5,638 bases of DNA from Chitinophagaceae bacterium (GCA_016787105.1 JAEUVI010000569.1:1-5638); one strand, 5' to 3'. Positions 1 to 5,638 are shown, counted from the stretch's first letter. Made by a program: numbers and translations. The notes: generated from the sequence alone by a model not told the origin.

Positions 1-79
1 ATTGGTATGCTGATATTGGTGTGGAAATAAGTTGCGCTGGGTTTATTCAATAAGTGTGAATATGGATGCGGGGAAATTG
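1..79. other. Left-edge stretch without an identifiable gene
   Basis: No start codon leads to a credible reading frame here on either strand. One plus-strand frame is open from position 3 to a TAA at 51-53 (16 codons, beginning WYADIGVEI), so it could be the tail of a gene lying to the left. Such a short open stretch is expected by chance and I do not recognise the residues. Confidence 0.2.
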
Positions 80-508
80 CTATTTCTTCTTCGGCTTTCC
101 AGGTTTGAAGCTTCCTTGCGCTGCAGTCCACCAGGGATGAATTTCATAATTTAATCGCCCTGCCGCAATAGCAGGATCTGTTTGTAAAAGTTTTTCTACT
201 TCTTCTTTTGTTTCGCATCCGCTAGCTATCGGATCAAAAATGAAAATACCTTTCCAGTTGCCATCATCACCAAATGGCCCGGCCACTTTTAACTTGCCTT
301 CATAATAAAGCTTGCTGATATTCGCCATATGCCCTTCCTGGATTTTTGCCGCGGTAGCCGAATCCTGCGAACGGTTAGTTCCGGTTGTCAGCATTACAAA
401 CCAGTATTGCCTGATTTCTGGGTTTGCTTTATTATTATCCTTTTGGGCAAATAAATCATTGTTGGAAAGTGATAGCAATACAAGCAACAGAGCAGTTAAT
501 TTTTTCAT
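80..508 (-). CDS. Exported YCII-domain (YciI-like) protein
   Basis: This encodes a 142-residue protein of the YCII family (Pfam PF03795), a small ferredoxin-like fold whose members are mostly of unknown function; a conserved His is a proposed catalytic residue. Residues 1-22 look like a signal peptide: Lys-Lys, a leucine-rich core, then a cut near LFAQ-K. The mature part has the usual YCII layout: strand RQYWFVML (33-40), His60 in EGHMANI, the turn motif AGPFGDDG (76-83), strand GIFIFDP (87-93), a helix around KEEVEKLL (101-108), and the closing DPAIAAGRLNYEIHPWW (111-127). A basic tail ends in PKKK. The frame stays open 27 codons further upstream, but that stretch is not signal-like, while the ATG at 508 gives a clean export signal, so I start there. 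It is transcribed away from the acyl-CoA dehydrogenase. Family confidence is high; location is inferred from the signal peptide, and the reaction is unknown. Confidence 0.85.
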   Translation of the reverse strand: MKKLTALLLVLLSLSNNDLFAQKDNNKANPEIRQYWFVMLTTGTNRSQDSATAAKIQEGHMANISKLYYEGKLKVAGPFGDDGNWKGIFIFDPIASGCETKEEVEKLLQTDPAIAAGRLNYEIHPWWTAAQGSFKPGKPKKK

Positions 509-524
509 ACAATGAAATTTTGGA

Positions 525-531
525 CAAAGTA
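525..531 (-). promoter_or_regulatory. Weak candidate -7 promoter element for the YCII gene
   Basis: Read on the minus strand this is TACTTTG, ending 16 nt before the ATG at 508. It resembles the Bacteroidota TAnnTTTG element but is one base short between TA and TTTG, and I see no clear -33 TTG. The position fits a promoter; the match is imperfect. Confidence 0.3.
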
Positions 532-545
532 GGAAAATTGCCCGG

Positions 546-556
546 AGCACGGTGCT
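546..556. repeat. Short perfect palindrome in the divergent intergenic region
   Basis: AGCAC-G-GTGCT is a perfect 5 bp inverted repeat around one central base, lying 37 nt upstream of the YCII start and 137 nt upstream of the dehydrogenase start. It could be a small operator. At this length it could also be chance, and no second copy is visible nearby. Confidence 0.2.
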
Positions 557-664
557 GAATAGCGATAAAGGCGTAAAAGTGAGTGACACAACCGGAGATA
601 ATCAGGGCGAAACAGCCGGTTACAAAAACAACTGAACGGAGATTATAAACAGCAAACTTTCTAA

Positions 665-672
665 TACCTTTG
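665..672 (+). promoter_or_regulatory. Bacteroidota -7 promoter element for the dehydrogenase unit
   Basis: TACCTTTG is an exact match to the TAnnTTTG element recognised by the primary sigma factor of Bacteroidota. It lies 21 nt before the ATG at 694, predicting a 5' leader of roughly 10-18 nt. No clear -33 TTG is visible. The TTG at 670-672, which could be read as an in-frame alternative start, falls inside this element and so is unlikely to be translated. Confidence 0.65.
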
Positions 673-693
673 CGGCAAAATAAAAAGATTGCT

Positions 694-1878
694 ATGGCAG
701 CCCGTACGGATCAATTTGTAAGCCCCGATTATTATTTGCTCGACGAGTTATTGACTGATGAACATAAACTGGTTCGTGAGTCGGTGCGTAATTATGTGAA
801 GAAGGAAATTTCACCTATTATAGAAGACTATGCACAAAAAGCTGAGTTTCCAAAACAGATCGTAAAGCAATTGGGCGATTTAGGATGTTTCGGCCCTACA
901 GTACCTGAGCAGTATGGCGGTGGTGGCTTGGATTATATTTCTTATGGATTAATGATGCAGGAGTTGGAAAGAGGAGATAGCGGTGTTCGTTCAACAGCTT
1001 CTGTACAGGGGTCGCTGGTTATGTTTCCCATTTATCAGTATGGTAGCGAAGAGCAACGTAAAAAATATTTGCCAAAACTGGCAAGTGGTGAGTGGCTGGG
1101 TTGTTTTGGGTTGACAGAACCTAATCATGGAAGCGACCCGAGCAGTATGCTTACTAATATTAAAGATGCAGGCGATCATGTAATATTGAATGGTGCAAAA
1201 ATGTGGATTAGTAACGCACCTTTTTCGCAGGTAGCAGTAGTATGGGCGAGAGATGAAGAGAATGTAATAAGAGGAATGATTGTAGAAAGAGGAATGGAAG
1301 GATTTACTACTCCCACCACACATGGTAAATGGAGCTTACGGGCAAGCGCAACCGGTGAGCTGGTTTTTGATAATGTAAAGGTGCCGAAAGAAAATATTTT
1401 TCCTAATGTAAAAGGATTGAAAGGGCCATTGGGTTGCCTGACAAAAGCAAGATATGGTATCGCATGGGGTGCAGTAGGAGCAGCAATGGATTGTTATGAT
1501 ACAGCTTTGCGCTATTCGCAGGAAAGGGTACAGTTTGGAAAACCGATTGGCGGTTTTCAGTTGCAACAGAAGAAACTGGCAGAAATGGTAACAGAGATTA
1601 CAAAAGCACAATTACTCAACTGGCGCCTTGGGGTATTGATGAATGAGGGCAAGGCAACACCGCAGCAGGTAAGCATGGCGAAAAGAAATGCCTGTGAAAT
1701 AGCAACCAACATTACACGTGATGCAAGGCAGATGCTGGGAGGTATGGGCATTACCGGAGAATATTCCGTAATGAGGCATATGATGAACCTGGAAAGCGTA
1801 ATCACATACGAGGGTACACATGACATTCATTTGCTGATAACAGGAATGGATGTAACAGGGTTTAATGCATTTAAATAA
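694..1878 (+). CDS. Acyl-CoA dehydrogenase, glutaryl-CoA dehydrogenase-like
   Basis: This is a 394-residue flavoprotein of the acyl-CoA dehydrogenase superfamily and complete for the family. The helical N-terminal domain (about 20-130), the middle beta domain (about 135-235) and the C-terminal helical FAD domain (about 245-390) are in order. Landmarks are VPEQYGGGGLDY (70-81), the flavin-contacting GCFGLTEPNHGSDPSS (136-151), WISNA in the middle domain, the QERVQFGKPIGGFQ signature, RDARQMLGGMGITGEY, and YEGTHDIH with catalytic base Glu373. Arg99 in GVRSTASVQ matches the Arg that binds the distal carboxylate of glutaryl-CoA in human GCDH, and Ser103 is also kept. That suggests oxidation and decarboxylation of glutaryl-CoA to crotonyl-CoA in lysine/tryptophan breakdown, passing electrons to ETF in the cytoplasm. 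The ATG at 694 is chosen because the only upstream in-frame start overlaps the promoter. It heads a likely operon with aroK 23 bp downstream. Superfamily is near certain; glutaryl specificity is probable from motifs recalled, not from an alignment. Confidence 0.88.
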   Translation: MAARTDQFVSPDYYLLDELLTDEHKLVRESVRNYVKKEISPIIEDYAQKAEFPKQIVKQLGDLGCFGPTVPEQYGGGGLDYISYGLMMQELERGDSGVRSTASVQGSLVMFPIYQYGSEEQRKKYLPKLASGEWLGCFGLTEPNHGSDPSSMLTNIKDAGDHVILNGAKMWISNAPFSQVAVVWARDEENVIRGMIVERGMEGFTTPTTHGKWSLRASATGELVFDNVKVPKENIFPNVKGLKGPLGCLTKARYGIAWGAVGAAMDCYDTALRYSQERVQFGKPIGGFQLQQKKLAEMVTEITKAQLLNWRLGVLMNEGKATPQQVSMAKRNACEIATNITRDARQMLGGMGITGEYSVMRHMMNLESVITYEGTHDIHLLITGMDVTGFNAFK

Positions 1879-1881
1879 TTA

Positions 1882-1893
1882 CCCCTTTAGGGG
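1882..1893 (+). promoter_or_regulatory. Hairpin covering the likely aroK ribosome-binding site
   Basis: CCCCTTTAGGGG folds as a 4-5 bp stem (CCCC or CCCCT with AGGGG). It sits 3 nt after the dehydrogenase stop and its right arm, AGGGG (1889-1893), is the only Shine-Dalgarno-like sequence before aroK. The gap from AGGGG to the ATG at 1902 is 8 nt, and to the ATG at 1896 only 2 nt, which favours 1902. Pairing could hide the site until a ribosome finishing the upstream gene opens it; that role is inferred. Confidence 0.4.
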
Positions 1894-1901
1894 ACATGGG
1901 C

Positions 1902-2408
1902 ATGAAAATCTTTCTCATCGGTTTTATGGGTACTGGTAAAACGCACTGGGGTAAGCGCTTAAGCGAAAAATTGCATATACCCTTTTTTGATCTCGATGAG
2001 CAAATAGTTGAACATGAAAAGAAAACGATCAATGAAATTTTTGCGGAGCGTGGAGAAGAATATTTTCGCTTGCTGGAAAAAGATGTACTCCATATCATAG
2101 CAGGATATAACGAAAGTTTCATAATGGCCTGTGGCGGCGGCACACCCTGTTATTACAACAATATAGATTATATGAACCAACAGGGTATTTCTGTATGGCT
2201 GAATACTTCAACAGATATTTTATTCCAGCGGTTGGCAAAAGAAAAATCAAAGCGGCCTTTATTAAAAGATTTGAATGATATCCAGATGAAAGAGTTTATT
2301 CAAAAGAAATTAGCTGATCGCAAAATTTATTACGAACAAGCCAGCATCATTCTTGAAGAAGATACACTTACATTAGACAGGCTGGTTGAAAAAATATTTC
2401 ATGCATAA
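1902..2408 (+). CDS. aroK: Shikimate kinase
   Basis: This cytoplasmic enzyme phosphorylates shikimate to shikimate 3-phosphate with ATP, the fifth step of the route to chorismate and aromatic amino acids. The 168-residue length is normal for the family (Pfam PF01202). Visible motifs are the Walker A loop GFMGTGKT (7-14), the shikimate-binding DLDE with Asp32, FRLLE with Arg56, the glycine loop CGGGT (77-81), the lid RPLL with Arg118, and ADRKIYYEQAS with Arg141, the late Arg of the nucleotide site. Every key residue expected for activity is present. An ATG six bases upstream at 1896 would add Met-Gly; I prefer 1902 because of its spacing from AGGGG and because the protein then starts directly at the first strand, MKIFLIG. 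It lies 23 bp after the dehydrogenase, and its last 8 nt overlap the DUF423 gene, which suggests translational coupling. Confidence 0.95.
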   Translation: MKIFLIGFMGTGKTHWGKRLSEKLHIPFFDLDEQIVEHEKKTINEIFAERGEEYFRLLEKDVLHIIAGYNESFIMACGGGTPCYYNNIDYMNQQGISVWLNTSTDILFQRLAKEKSKRPLLKDLNDIQMKEFIQKKLADRKIYYEQASIILEEDTLTLDRLVEKIFHA

Positions 2409-2793
2409 AAAAATATTACAGATTGCAGCCATATTAGGGGCTTTGGCTATTGCACTCGGCGCATTTGGTGCACATGGCCTGAAAAAAATTGTGCCTCCGG
2501 AAACTGTTGCCACTTTTCAAACGGGAGTGCAATACCAGGTATATCATGTATTGGCATTACTGGCTACCGGCATCCTTTATCAGCAATTTTCAAACAAGCT
2601 GATTAAATGGGCCGCCTGCTGTTTTGTTACCGGTATTATCCTTTTTTCAGGATCTTTATATGTTCTTACTGCATTAAAAGCGACTGAAACAGTCGGGCTC
2701 AATGGCTTCGGTATATTAACTCCTTTCGGAGGGTTATTTTTTATAGCCGGATGGTTGCTCCTTTTTGCAGGTTTGCGAAAGAAAACTAATTAA
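2401..2793 (+). CDS. DUF423 family small membrane protein
   Basis: This 130-residue integral membrane protein belongs to the DUF423 family (Pfam PF04241; relatives include E. coli YgdD and B. subtilis YwdK), which has no established biochemical role. Four hydrophobic segments are predicted at about 6-24, 47-62, 70-90 and 108-125. Family hallmarks are GAFGAHGL (20-27) at the end of helix 1, YQVYHVLALLA (45-55), SGSLY (83-87) and TPFGGLFFIAGW (107-118). The ATG at 2401 is chosen because it puts a short basic MHKK before helix 1; an in-frame TTG 15 nt upstream would only add residues inside aroK. The start overlaps the aroK stop by 8 nt in another frame, so it is probably translated from the same message. 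The stop overlaps the convergent histidine kinase by 8 bp. The family call is confident; function is unknown and the operon partners do not reveal it. Confidence 0.88.
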   Translation: MHKKILQIAAILGALAIALGAFGAHGLKKIVPPETVATFQTGVQYQVYHVLALLATGILYQQFSNKLIKWAACCFVTGIILFSGSLYVLTALKATETVGLNGFGILTPFGGLFFIAGWLLLFAGLRKKTN

Positions 2794-4708
2794 GCGGGAG
2801 TTCAAGTATTGTTACAGTCCCGTTTTCTTTTTTTATATCAACTGTTCCCCCGATTATTTGCATTCTGCGATGTATATTCTGAATACCGGTTCCAAAGGGA
2901 CGGATGTTATTCAAATCAATTCCTATTCCATTATCGGCAATGATAACCTTCAATGAAGTGCTTACAGATAAATCTATTTTTATCTCACTTGCCCTGGAAT
3001 ATTTTAGTGCATTATTGAATGTTTCTTTTATACAGAGAAAAATATTTCTTCTTTTATCTCCAAGTAATTCTACAGATCTTATATCCTGTGGTGTATTTAT
3101 TTTACATGTGATGGGCGTATTTTCAAAATACTCAATCGCATAAGATCGGATATAGGATACAAGGTTGTCAACTGTATCATTAGCACTGTTCATTGTCCAG
3201 ATAATGGCATTCATTTTATTCAGTACATCATCCGCTGACTCCGATATCTTTTCTATTTCCCGGGGCGTATTTTCTTTCATTTTATTTTTCGCTATTTCAC
3301 TCATCAGGCGGATAGCCGTCATGCCGGAGCCTAATTCGTCATGCATATCTGCGGATATGCGATCTCTTTCTTCCTGTTGTGCTTTATATACGGCGAGTTC
3401 CTTTTCATACTCTTTCAACTGGTTTTCTGTTCTTAATCTTTCCCGTTCTTTTGTTTGTTCGATAAGCTGCCTCCTGTTTTTGTAGCTCAGTGCTATTAAA
3501 AAGAAAATAAATTCAAGTAATAAACCGATTTCATAAAAAAACAAAGAGTTATTTAATAATGACCGGGCTGACTGACCTGATTTTCCAAGAAGTATCAGCA
3601 ACTGGGACAGGATTGAAAATACAAGCATGCAGAAATTTCCCCAGGCTATATAGCGCAGTATTTTATCGGACCAGTTGCGTATGCTGTAAACAATTACAGC
3701 CGGTACAAGGATAAGCGTGAGAAAGAACTTGGTAAATGTTTCAATATTATTCTTAAGGGCAAAATTGTTACCAAAGAAATGGGTAATAGTAAAGAGTATG
3801 ATGGACGATATGAGTACAATAATGCCTGCATTGAAAACCTGGAAGAGAAACGGATGTTTTCTCCGCGCATCAAGAAATTTCTGCATAAACAGCAGGTAGA
3901 AAATGATGCCGATGCTCTGCAATACAAAATCAAGATAAGATTCAATGAAGTAATTAATTGCTATTGTATGATTATTGTAGAATGATTTGCTGAAAAGCAT
4001 TGCACCAAGCATAAAGCCATATAAAGAGTAATAGAGAAACTCTGTGCTGCCTCCGGATATATAGCTGGCAAATGAAAACAGTATCATCATCAGGAAGAGA
4101 CCGCAAACCAGGTATGTCATCATATCTATCTGGTTCGATGTGCTATGTACCTGTACGATATATGCGGGTAAATACAGTTCATTGATAAGCCTTGGCCGTA
4201 TAATGTTGTTATACGTTTTCTCCATTTCCAATCTGGCTACAATTGTTGTAGAATCATGGGCAGGTAAACTAAAATAGTGATAACCTGTACTGTCTGGTCC
4301 GTAAGGCAATTTGCGGGGCAGTAATTTTAATGTTGACCCTTCTGCCCGGTATAAACGGATGCTTGTAAAATAGAAGCCCGGGAAAAAGAAAACTCCTTTT
4401 TCTGTGTCGGCGGTATTACATACGTTGAAACGAATGATAGCCTGTTTAGGTACATTTTTATCACCCACTTTTCTGCTTATTAAATTGCCTGCTGGCTTAA
4501 ATTTCAGCAAAGAATAAAACTGCATAACAGAAGAATCTTTTGAGAGATATGTGTACTGCATGCTTTTGCTAAGCGTATCTGCCAGTCTTTCTTTACTGAT
4601 ATCGAAGTATGAAAGAGAGTCTTGTGCGTGTATTACAGAAAAGGAAAGTGAAAAAAACAGGGTAGTAAAAGCTAAAAGAGTGGTGCTATTTCTCAGAGGC
4701 ATTCTCAT
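2786..4708 (-). CDS. 7TM-DISM sensor histidine kinase
   Basis: This 640-residue membrane kinase probably senses an extracytoplasmic signal and phosphorylates a response regulator. Residues 1-29 are a signal peptide ending near VIHAQ. Residues about 40-185 form a periplasmic beta-rich domain in the position of 7TMR-DISMED2 (PF07696); this part is divergent and assigned mainly by architecture. Seven helices follow at about 198-216, 224-243, 260-278, 293-312, 326-343, 351-374 and 389-409 (7TMR-DISM_7TM, PF07695). A charged coiled coil (410-450) leads into a HisKA_3 dimerisation domain with phospho-accepting His456 in DMHDELGSGMT. The HATPase domain has an N box (E562 to N566 and K569, Tyr at the place often held by His), a G1 box ADNGIGID (591-598) and a G2 box GTGIQNIHRR (606-615). 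All catalytic parts are intact. The ATG at 4708 gives the signal peptide; Met3 is possible. No receiver or DNA-binding domain is fused and no regulator gene adjoins it. The signal is unknown. Confidence 0.92.
   Translation of the reverse strand: MRMPLRNSTTLLAFTTLFFSLSFSVIHAQDSLSYFDISKERLADTLSKSMQYTYLSKDSSVMQFYSLLKFKPAGNLISRKVGDKNVPKQAIIRFNVCNTADTEKGVFFFPGFYFTSIRLYRAEGSTLKLLPRKLPYGPDSTGYHYFSLPAHDSTTIVARLEMEKTYNNIIRPRLINELYLPAYIVQVHSTSNQIDMMTYLVCGLFLMMILFSFASYISGGSTEFLYYSLYGFMLGAMLFSKSFYNNHTIAINYFIESYLDFVLQSIGIIFYLLFMQKFLDARRKHPFLFQVFNAGIIVLISSIILFTITHFFGNNFALKNNIETFTKFFLTLILVPAVIVYSIRNWSDKILRYIAWGNFCMLVFSILSQLLILLGKSGQSARSLLNNSLFFYEIGLLLEFIFFLIALSYKNRRQLIEQTKERERLRTENQLKEYEKELAVYKAQQEERDRISADMHDELGSGMTAIRLMSEIAKNKMKENTPREIEKISESADDVLNKMNAIIWTMNSANDTVDNLVSYIRSYAIEYFENTPITCKINTPQDIRSVELLGDKRRNIFLCIKETFNNALKYSRASEIKIDLSVSTSLKVIIADNGIGIDLNNIRPFGTGIQNIHRRMQIIGGTVDIKKENGTVTILELPLN
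2792..2834 (+). terminator. Probable intrinsic terminator of the plus-strand unit
   Basis: AAGCGGGA (2792-2799) pairs with TCCCGTTT (2818-2825) to give an 8 bp stem with one G-T wobble and a G+C-rich core, CGGGA/TCCCG. A T-rich tract follows directly (2823-2834, 11 of 12 bases T). The loop is large at 18 nt, which weakens the call. It begins within the DUF423 stop codon, where a terminator for this unit is expected, and lies wholly within the last codons of the opposing histidine kinase gene. On the minus strand the same stem is followed some 9 nt later by TTTTCTTTC, so weak bidirectional action is possible. Confidence 0.5.
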
Positions 4709-4727
4709 TGGCAGTTGGAAGGGATAT

Positions 4728-4735
4728 CAAATGTA
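4728..4735 (-). promoter_or_regulatory. Bacteroidota -7 promoter element for the kinase
   Basis: On the minus strand this reads TACATTTG, an exact TAnnTTTG match, 19 nt before the ATG at 4708. A leader of about 10-15 nt is predicted. A -33 TTG is not evident at the usual distance. Confidence 0.6.
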
Positions 4736-4871
4736 AGGGTTACAGGCTGTATTTCCTTTATTATAAATCAGGGCTATCCCGGGAAATTTTTTGCGTAAGA
4801 GATTGGCATTTAATATCAATTTTCACAAAATGACAGAAGCTTTGCGTGCTGGCTGCTCACTTCTTTCTTAT

Positions 4872-4879
4872 TATCTTTG
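4872..4879 (+). promoter_or_regulatory. Bacteroidota -7 promoter element for ftsK
   Basis: TATCTTTG matches TAnnTTTG exactly and ends only 5 nt before the ftsK ATG at 4885. If it is the promoter, transcription begins at or within a few bases of the start codon, so the message would be leaderless or nearly so. No Shine-Dalgarno sequence could fit in such a leader. A TTTG at 4841-4844 lies too far upstream to be an ideal -33 element. Confidence 0.6.
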
Positions 4880-4884
4880 CAGCC

Positions 4885-5638
4885 ATGGCCAAAAAGCTGA
4901 AAAAGACCAAGCCGGAAAAACCAGGCCCGCAAAATCTGAAACCTGAGAAAGAAGAAAAGATTAACCTGAAGCAACTTGCAAAGGATGAACGTACCCGTAA
5001 AATAACCGGGACGATTTTCTTGCTGATTGCTGTATTTCTTTTTGTCTCATTCCTCTCATATTTTTTTACCTGGAAAGAAGATCAGAGCTATGTATTCCGT
5101 GGCGAATTTTCTGTTCTTTTCGATAACGATGTTAAGGTAAACAATATACTCGGCCGCCTTGGCGCCATTACTTCCCACCTGTTTATTTATAAGTGGTTTG
5201 GAATAGCTTCCCTGCTTTTCTGTACATTCTTTTTTGTAGTAGGTGCTAATTTATTATTGGTAAAAAAATATTTCTCCGTATGGAGAAACCTGAAATATGT
5301 AACAGTAGGCCTGCTTGTTTTATCAGTTTCACTGGCCTTTGTTTTTTACCGCGCCGAATTCCCGTTTGGTGGTGGTACTGGTAAATCTATTGCCGACTGG
5401 CTTACCGGTATGCTTGGCAATTTTGGAGCAGGTGCATTATTGCTGGTTACCTTTTTCGCGTATGTGATATGGCAGTTTAATCCTTCATTTGATTTGCCGA
5501 AGAAAAAGACAATTATTCCATCTGCTACGGATTTGCAGGAAGATGATGCTGTATTGATACCGGTAAAAGAAGATATTGCTGTAAAACCGGAAGAAGAGAA
5601 TAAAAAGAATAACGGATTAAAGAAAAAGAAAGAGGTAC
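4885..5638 (+). CDS. ftsK: DNA translocase FtsK, N-terminal part (cut by window edge)
   Basis: The frame is open from the ATG at 4885 to the window end, giving 251 codons with no stop. FtsK is a septum-anchored ATPase that pumps chromosomal DNA and helps resolve chromosomes at division. Visible here is the membrane part (FtsK_4TM, PF13491): a lysine-rich cytoplasmic start (1-39), helix 1 (about 40-61), a periplasmic loop with VNNILGRLGAITSHLFIYKWFG (85-106), helix 2 (about 107-126), a basic cytoplasmic turn (127-136), helix 3 (about 137-156) and helix 4 (about 180-198). From 200 a charged Lys/Glu-rich linker begins. The loop wording and DERTRKITG before helix 1 fit what I know of Bacteroidota FtsK. 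The RecA-like motor and gamma domain should lie beyond the right edge and cannot be checked. No other in-frame Met comes before helix 1, so the start is secure despite the tight promoter. Confidence 0.87.
   Translation, partial: MAKKLKKTKPEKPGPQNLKPEKEEKINLKQLAKDERTRKITGTIFLLIAVFLFVSFLSYFFTWKEDQSYVFRGEFSVLFDNDVKVNNILGRLGAITSHLFIYKWFGIASLLFCTFFFVVGANLLLVKKYFSVWRNLKYVTVGLLVLSVSLAFVFYRAEFPFGGGTGKSIADWLTGMLGNFGAGALLLVTFFAYVIWQFNPSFDLPKKKTIIPSATDLQEDDAVLIPVKEDIAVKPEEENKKNNGLKKKKEV

Larger units (their letters stand above)
4709..4884. other. Divergent intergenic region between kinase and ftsK
   Basis: This 176 bp A+T-rich spacer carries a -7 element for each flanking gene near its ends. Apart from these I see no strong inverted repeat, operator or RNA structure. 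The TTGCGT hexamer occurs twice (in ttgcgtaaga near 4790 and tttgcgtgct near 4841), too little to call a repeat. Confidence 0.5.

Noticed and set aside
509..589. A 27-codon in-frame upstream extension of the YCII gene
   Set aside because: It would bury the clear signal peptide inside the protein and covers the weak promoter-like TACTTTG. The ATG at 508 is the better start.
670..693. TTG start giving eight extra residues on the acyl-CoA dehydrogenase
   Set aside because: The TTG is the end of the TACCTTTG promoter element, so it would lie upstream of the predicted transcript start.
991..1830. Several open frames of 70-110 codons on the minus strand opposite the dehydrogenase
   Set aside because: They are Cys/His/Ile-rich low-quality translations lying antisense to a strongly conserved gene, with no promoter or family resemblance.
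2386..2400. TTG start extending DUF423 by five residues into aroK
   Set aside because: The ATG at 2401 places MHKK directly before helix 1, as usual for the family, and needs no rare start codon.
2720..2742. CTCC-TTTC-GGAG hairpin followed by T-rich sequence inside DUF423
   Set aside because: The stem is only 4 bp, two G bases separate it from an interrupted T-tract, and it lies in conserved codons (TPFGGLFF) well before the stop.
2904..3485. Plus-strand open frames opposite the histidine kinase
   Set aside because: They mirror the kinase's conserved HisKA_3 and ATPase codons and are hydrophobic by reverse complement; no independent coding sign is visible.
4830..4946. A 38-codon plus-strand frame starting MTEALRAG and overlapping the ftsK start
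   Set aside because: It begins upstream of the ftsK promoter element, runs out of frame through the conserved ftsK start, and resembles nothing I know.
5365..5388. GGGTGKS in the FtsK N-terminal part, resembling a Walker A loop
   Set aside because: It lies in the predicted periplasmic loop between helices 3 and 4 and has Phe where the first Gly or Ala of the motif should be. The real P-loop should be in the motor domain beyond the window.

Overview
The window looks like ordinary chromosomal core sequence from a member of the Bacteroidota, most likely a Chitinophagaceae-like genus (inferred). Three signs point there. Three genes have the phylum's TAnnTTTG-type -7 promoter motif just upstream (665-672, 4728-4735 on the minus strand, and 4872-4879). 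Shine-Dalgarno sequences are mostly absent. The protein families are typical of the group: a 7TM-DISM sensor kinase, an exported YCII protein, and an FtsK with a lysine-rich N-terminus.

Layout. Positions 1-79 hold no gene I can identify. A minus-strand gene (80-508) encodes a small exported YCII-domain protein. It is divergent across a 185 bp gap from a plus-strand unit of three genes: a glutaryl-CoA-dehydrogenase-like acyl-CoA dehydrogenase (694-1878), shikimate kinase aroK (1902-2408), and a DUF423 membrane protein (2401-2793, overlapping aroK by 8 nt). This unit seems to end at a hairpin plus T-tract (2792-2834) that lies inside the 3' end of the next gene. That gene is a large minus-strand sensor histidine kinase (2786-4708) whose 3' end overlaps DUF423 by 8 bp. 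After a 176 bp divergent intergenic region, the N-terminal part of the DNA translocase ftsK runs off the right edge (4885-5638).

How the genes fit together. The plus-strand unit mixes acyl-CoA oxidation, aromatic amino acid biosynthesis and a membrane protein of unknown role. Close packing suggests co-transcription, not a shared pathway. The histidine kinase has all the parts of a signalling kinase (signal peptide, sensor domain, seven membrane helices, coiled coil, phospho-accepting His, ATPase domain) but no response regulator beside it in the window. I found no mobile element, CRISPR array, RNA gene, prophage or defence locus, and nothing that supports a new multi-gene system. The points worth a second look are small-scale: the terminator embedded in coding sequence, the nearly leaderless ftsK start, the hairpin over the aroK ribosome-binding site, and the orphan kinase.
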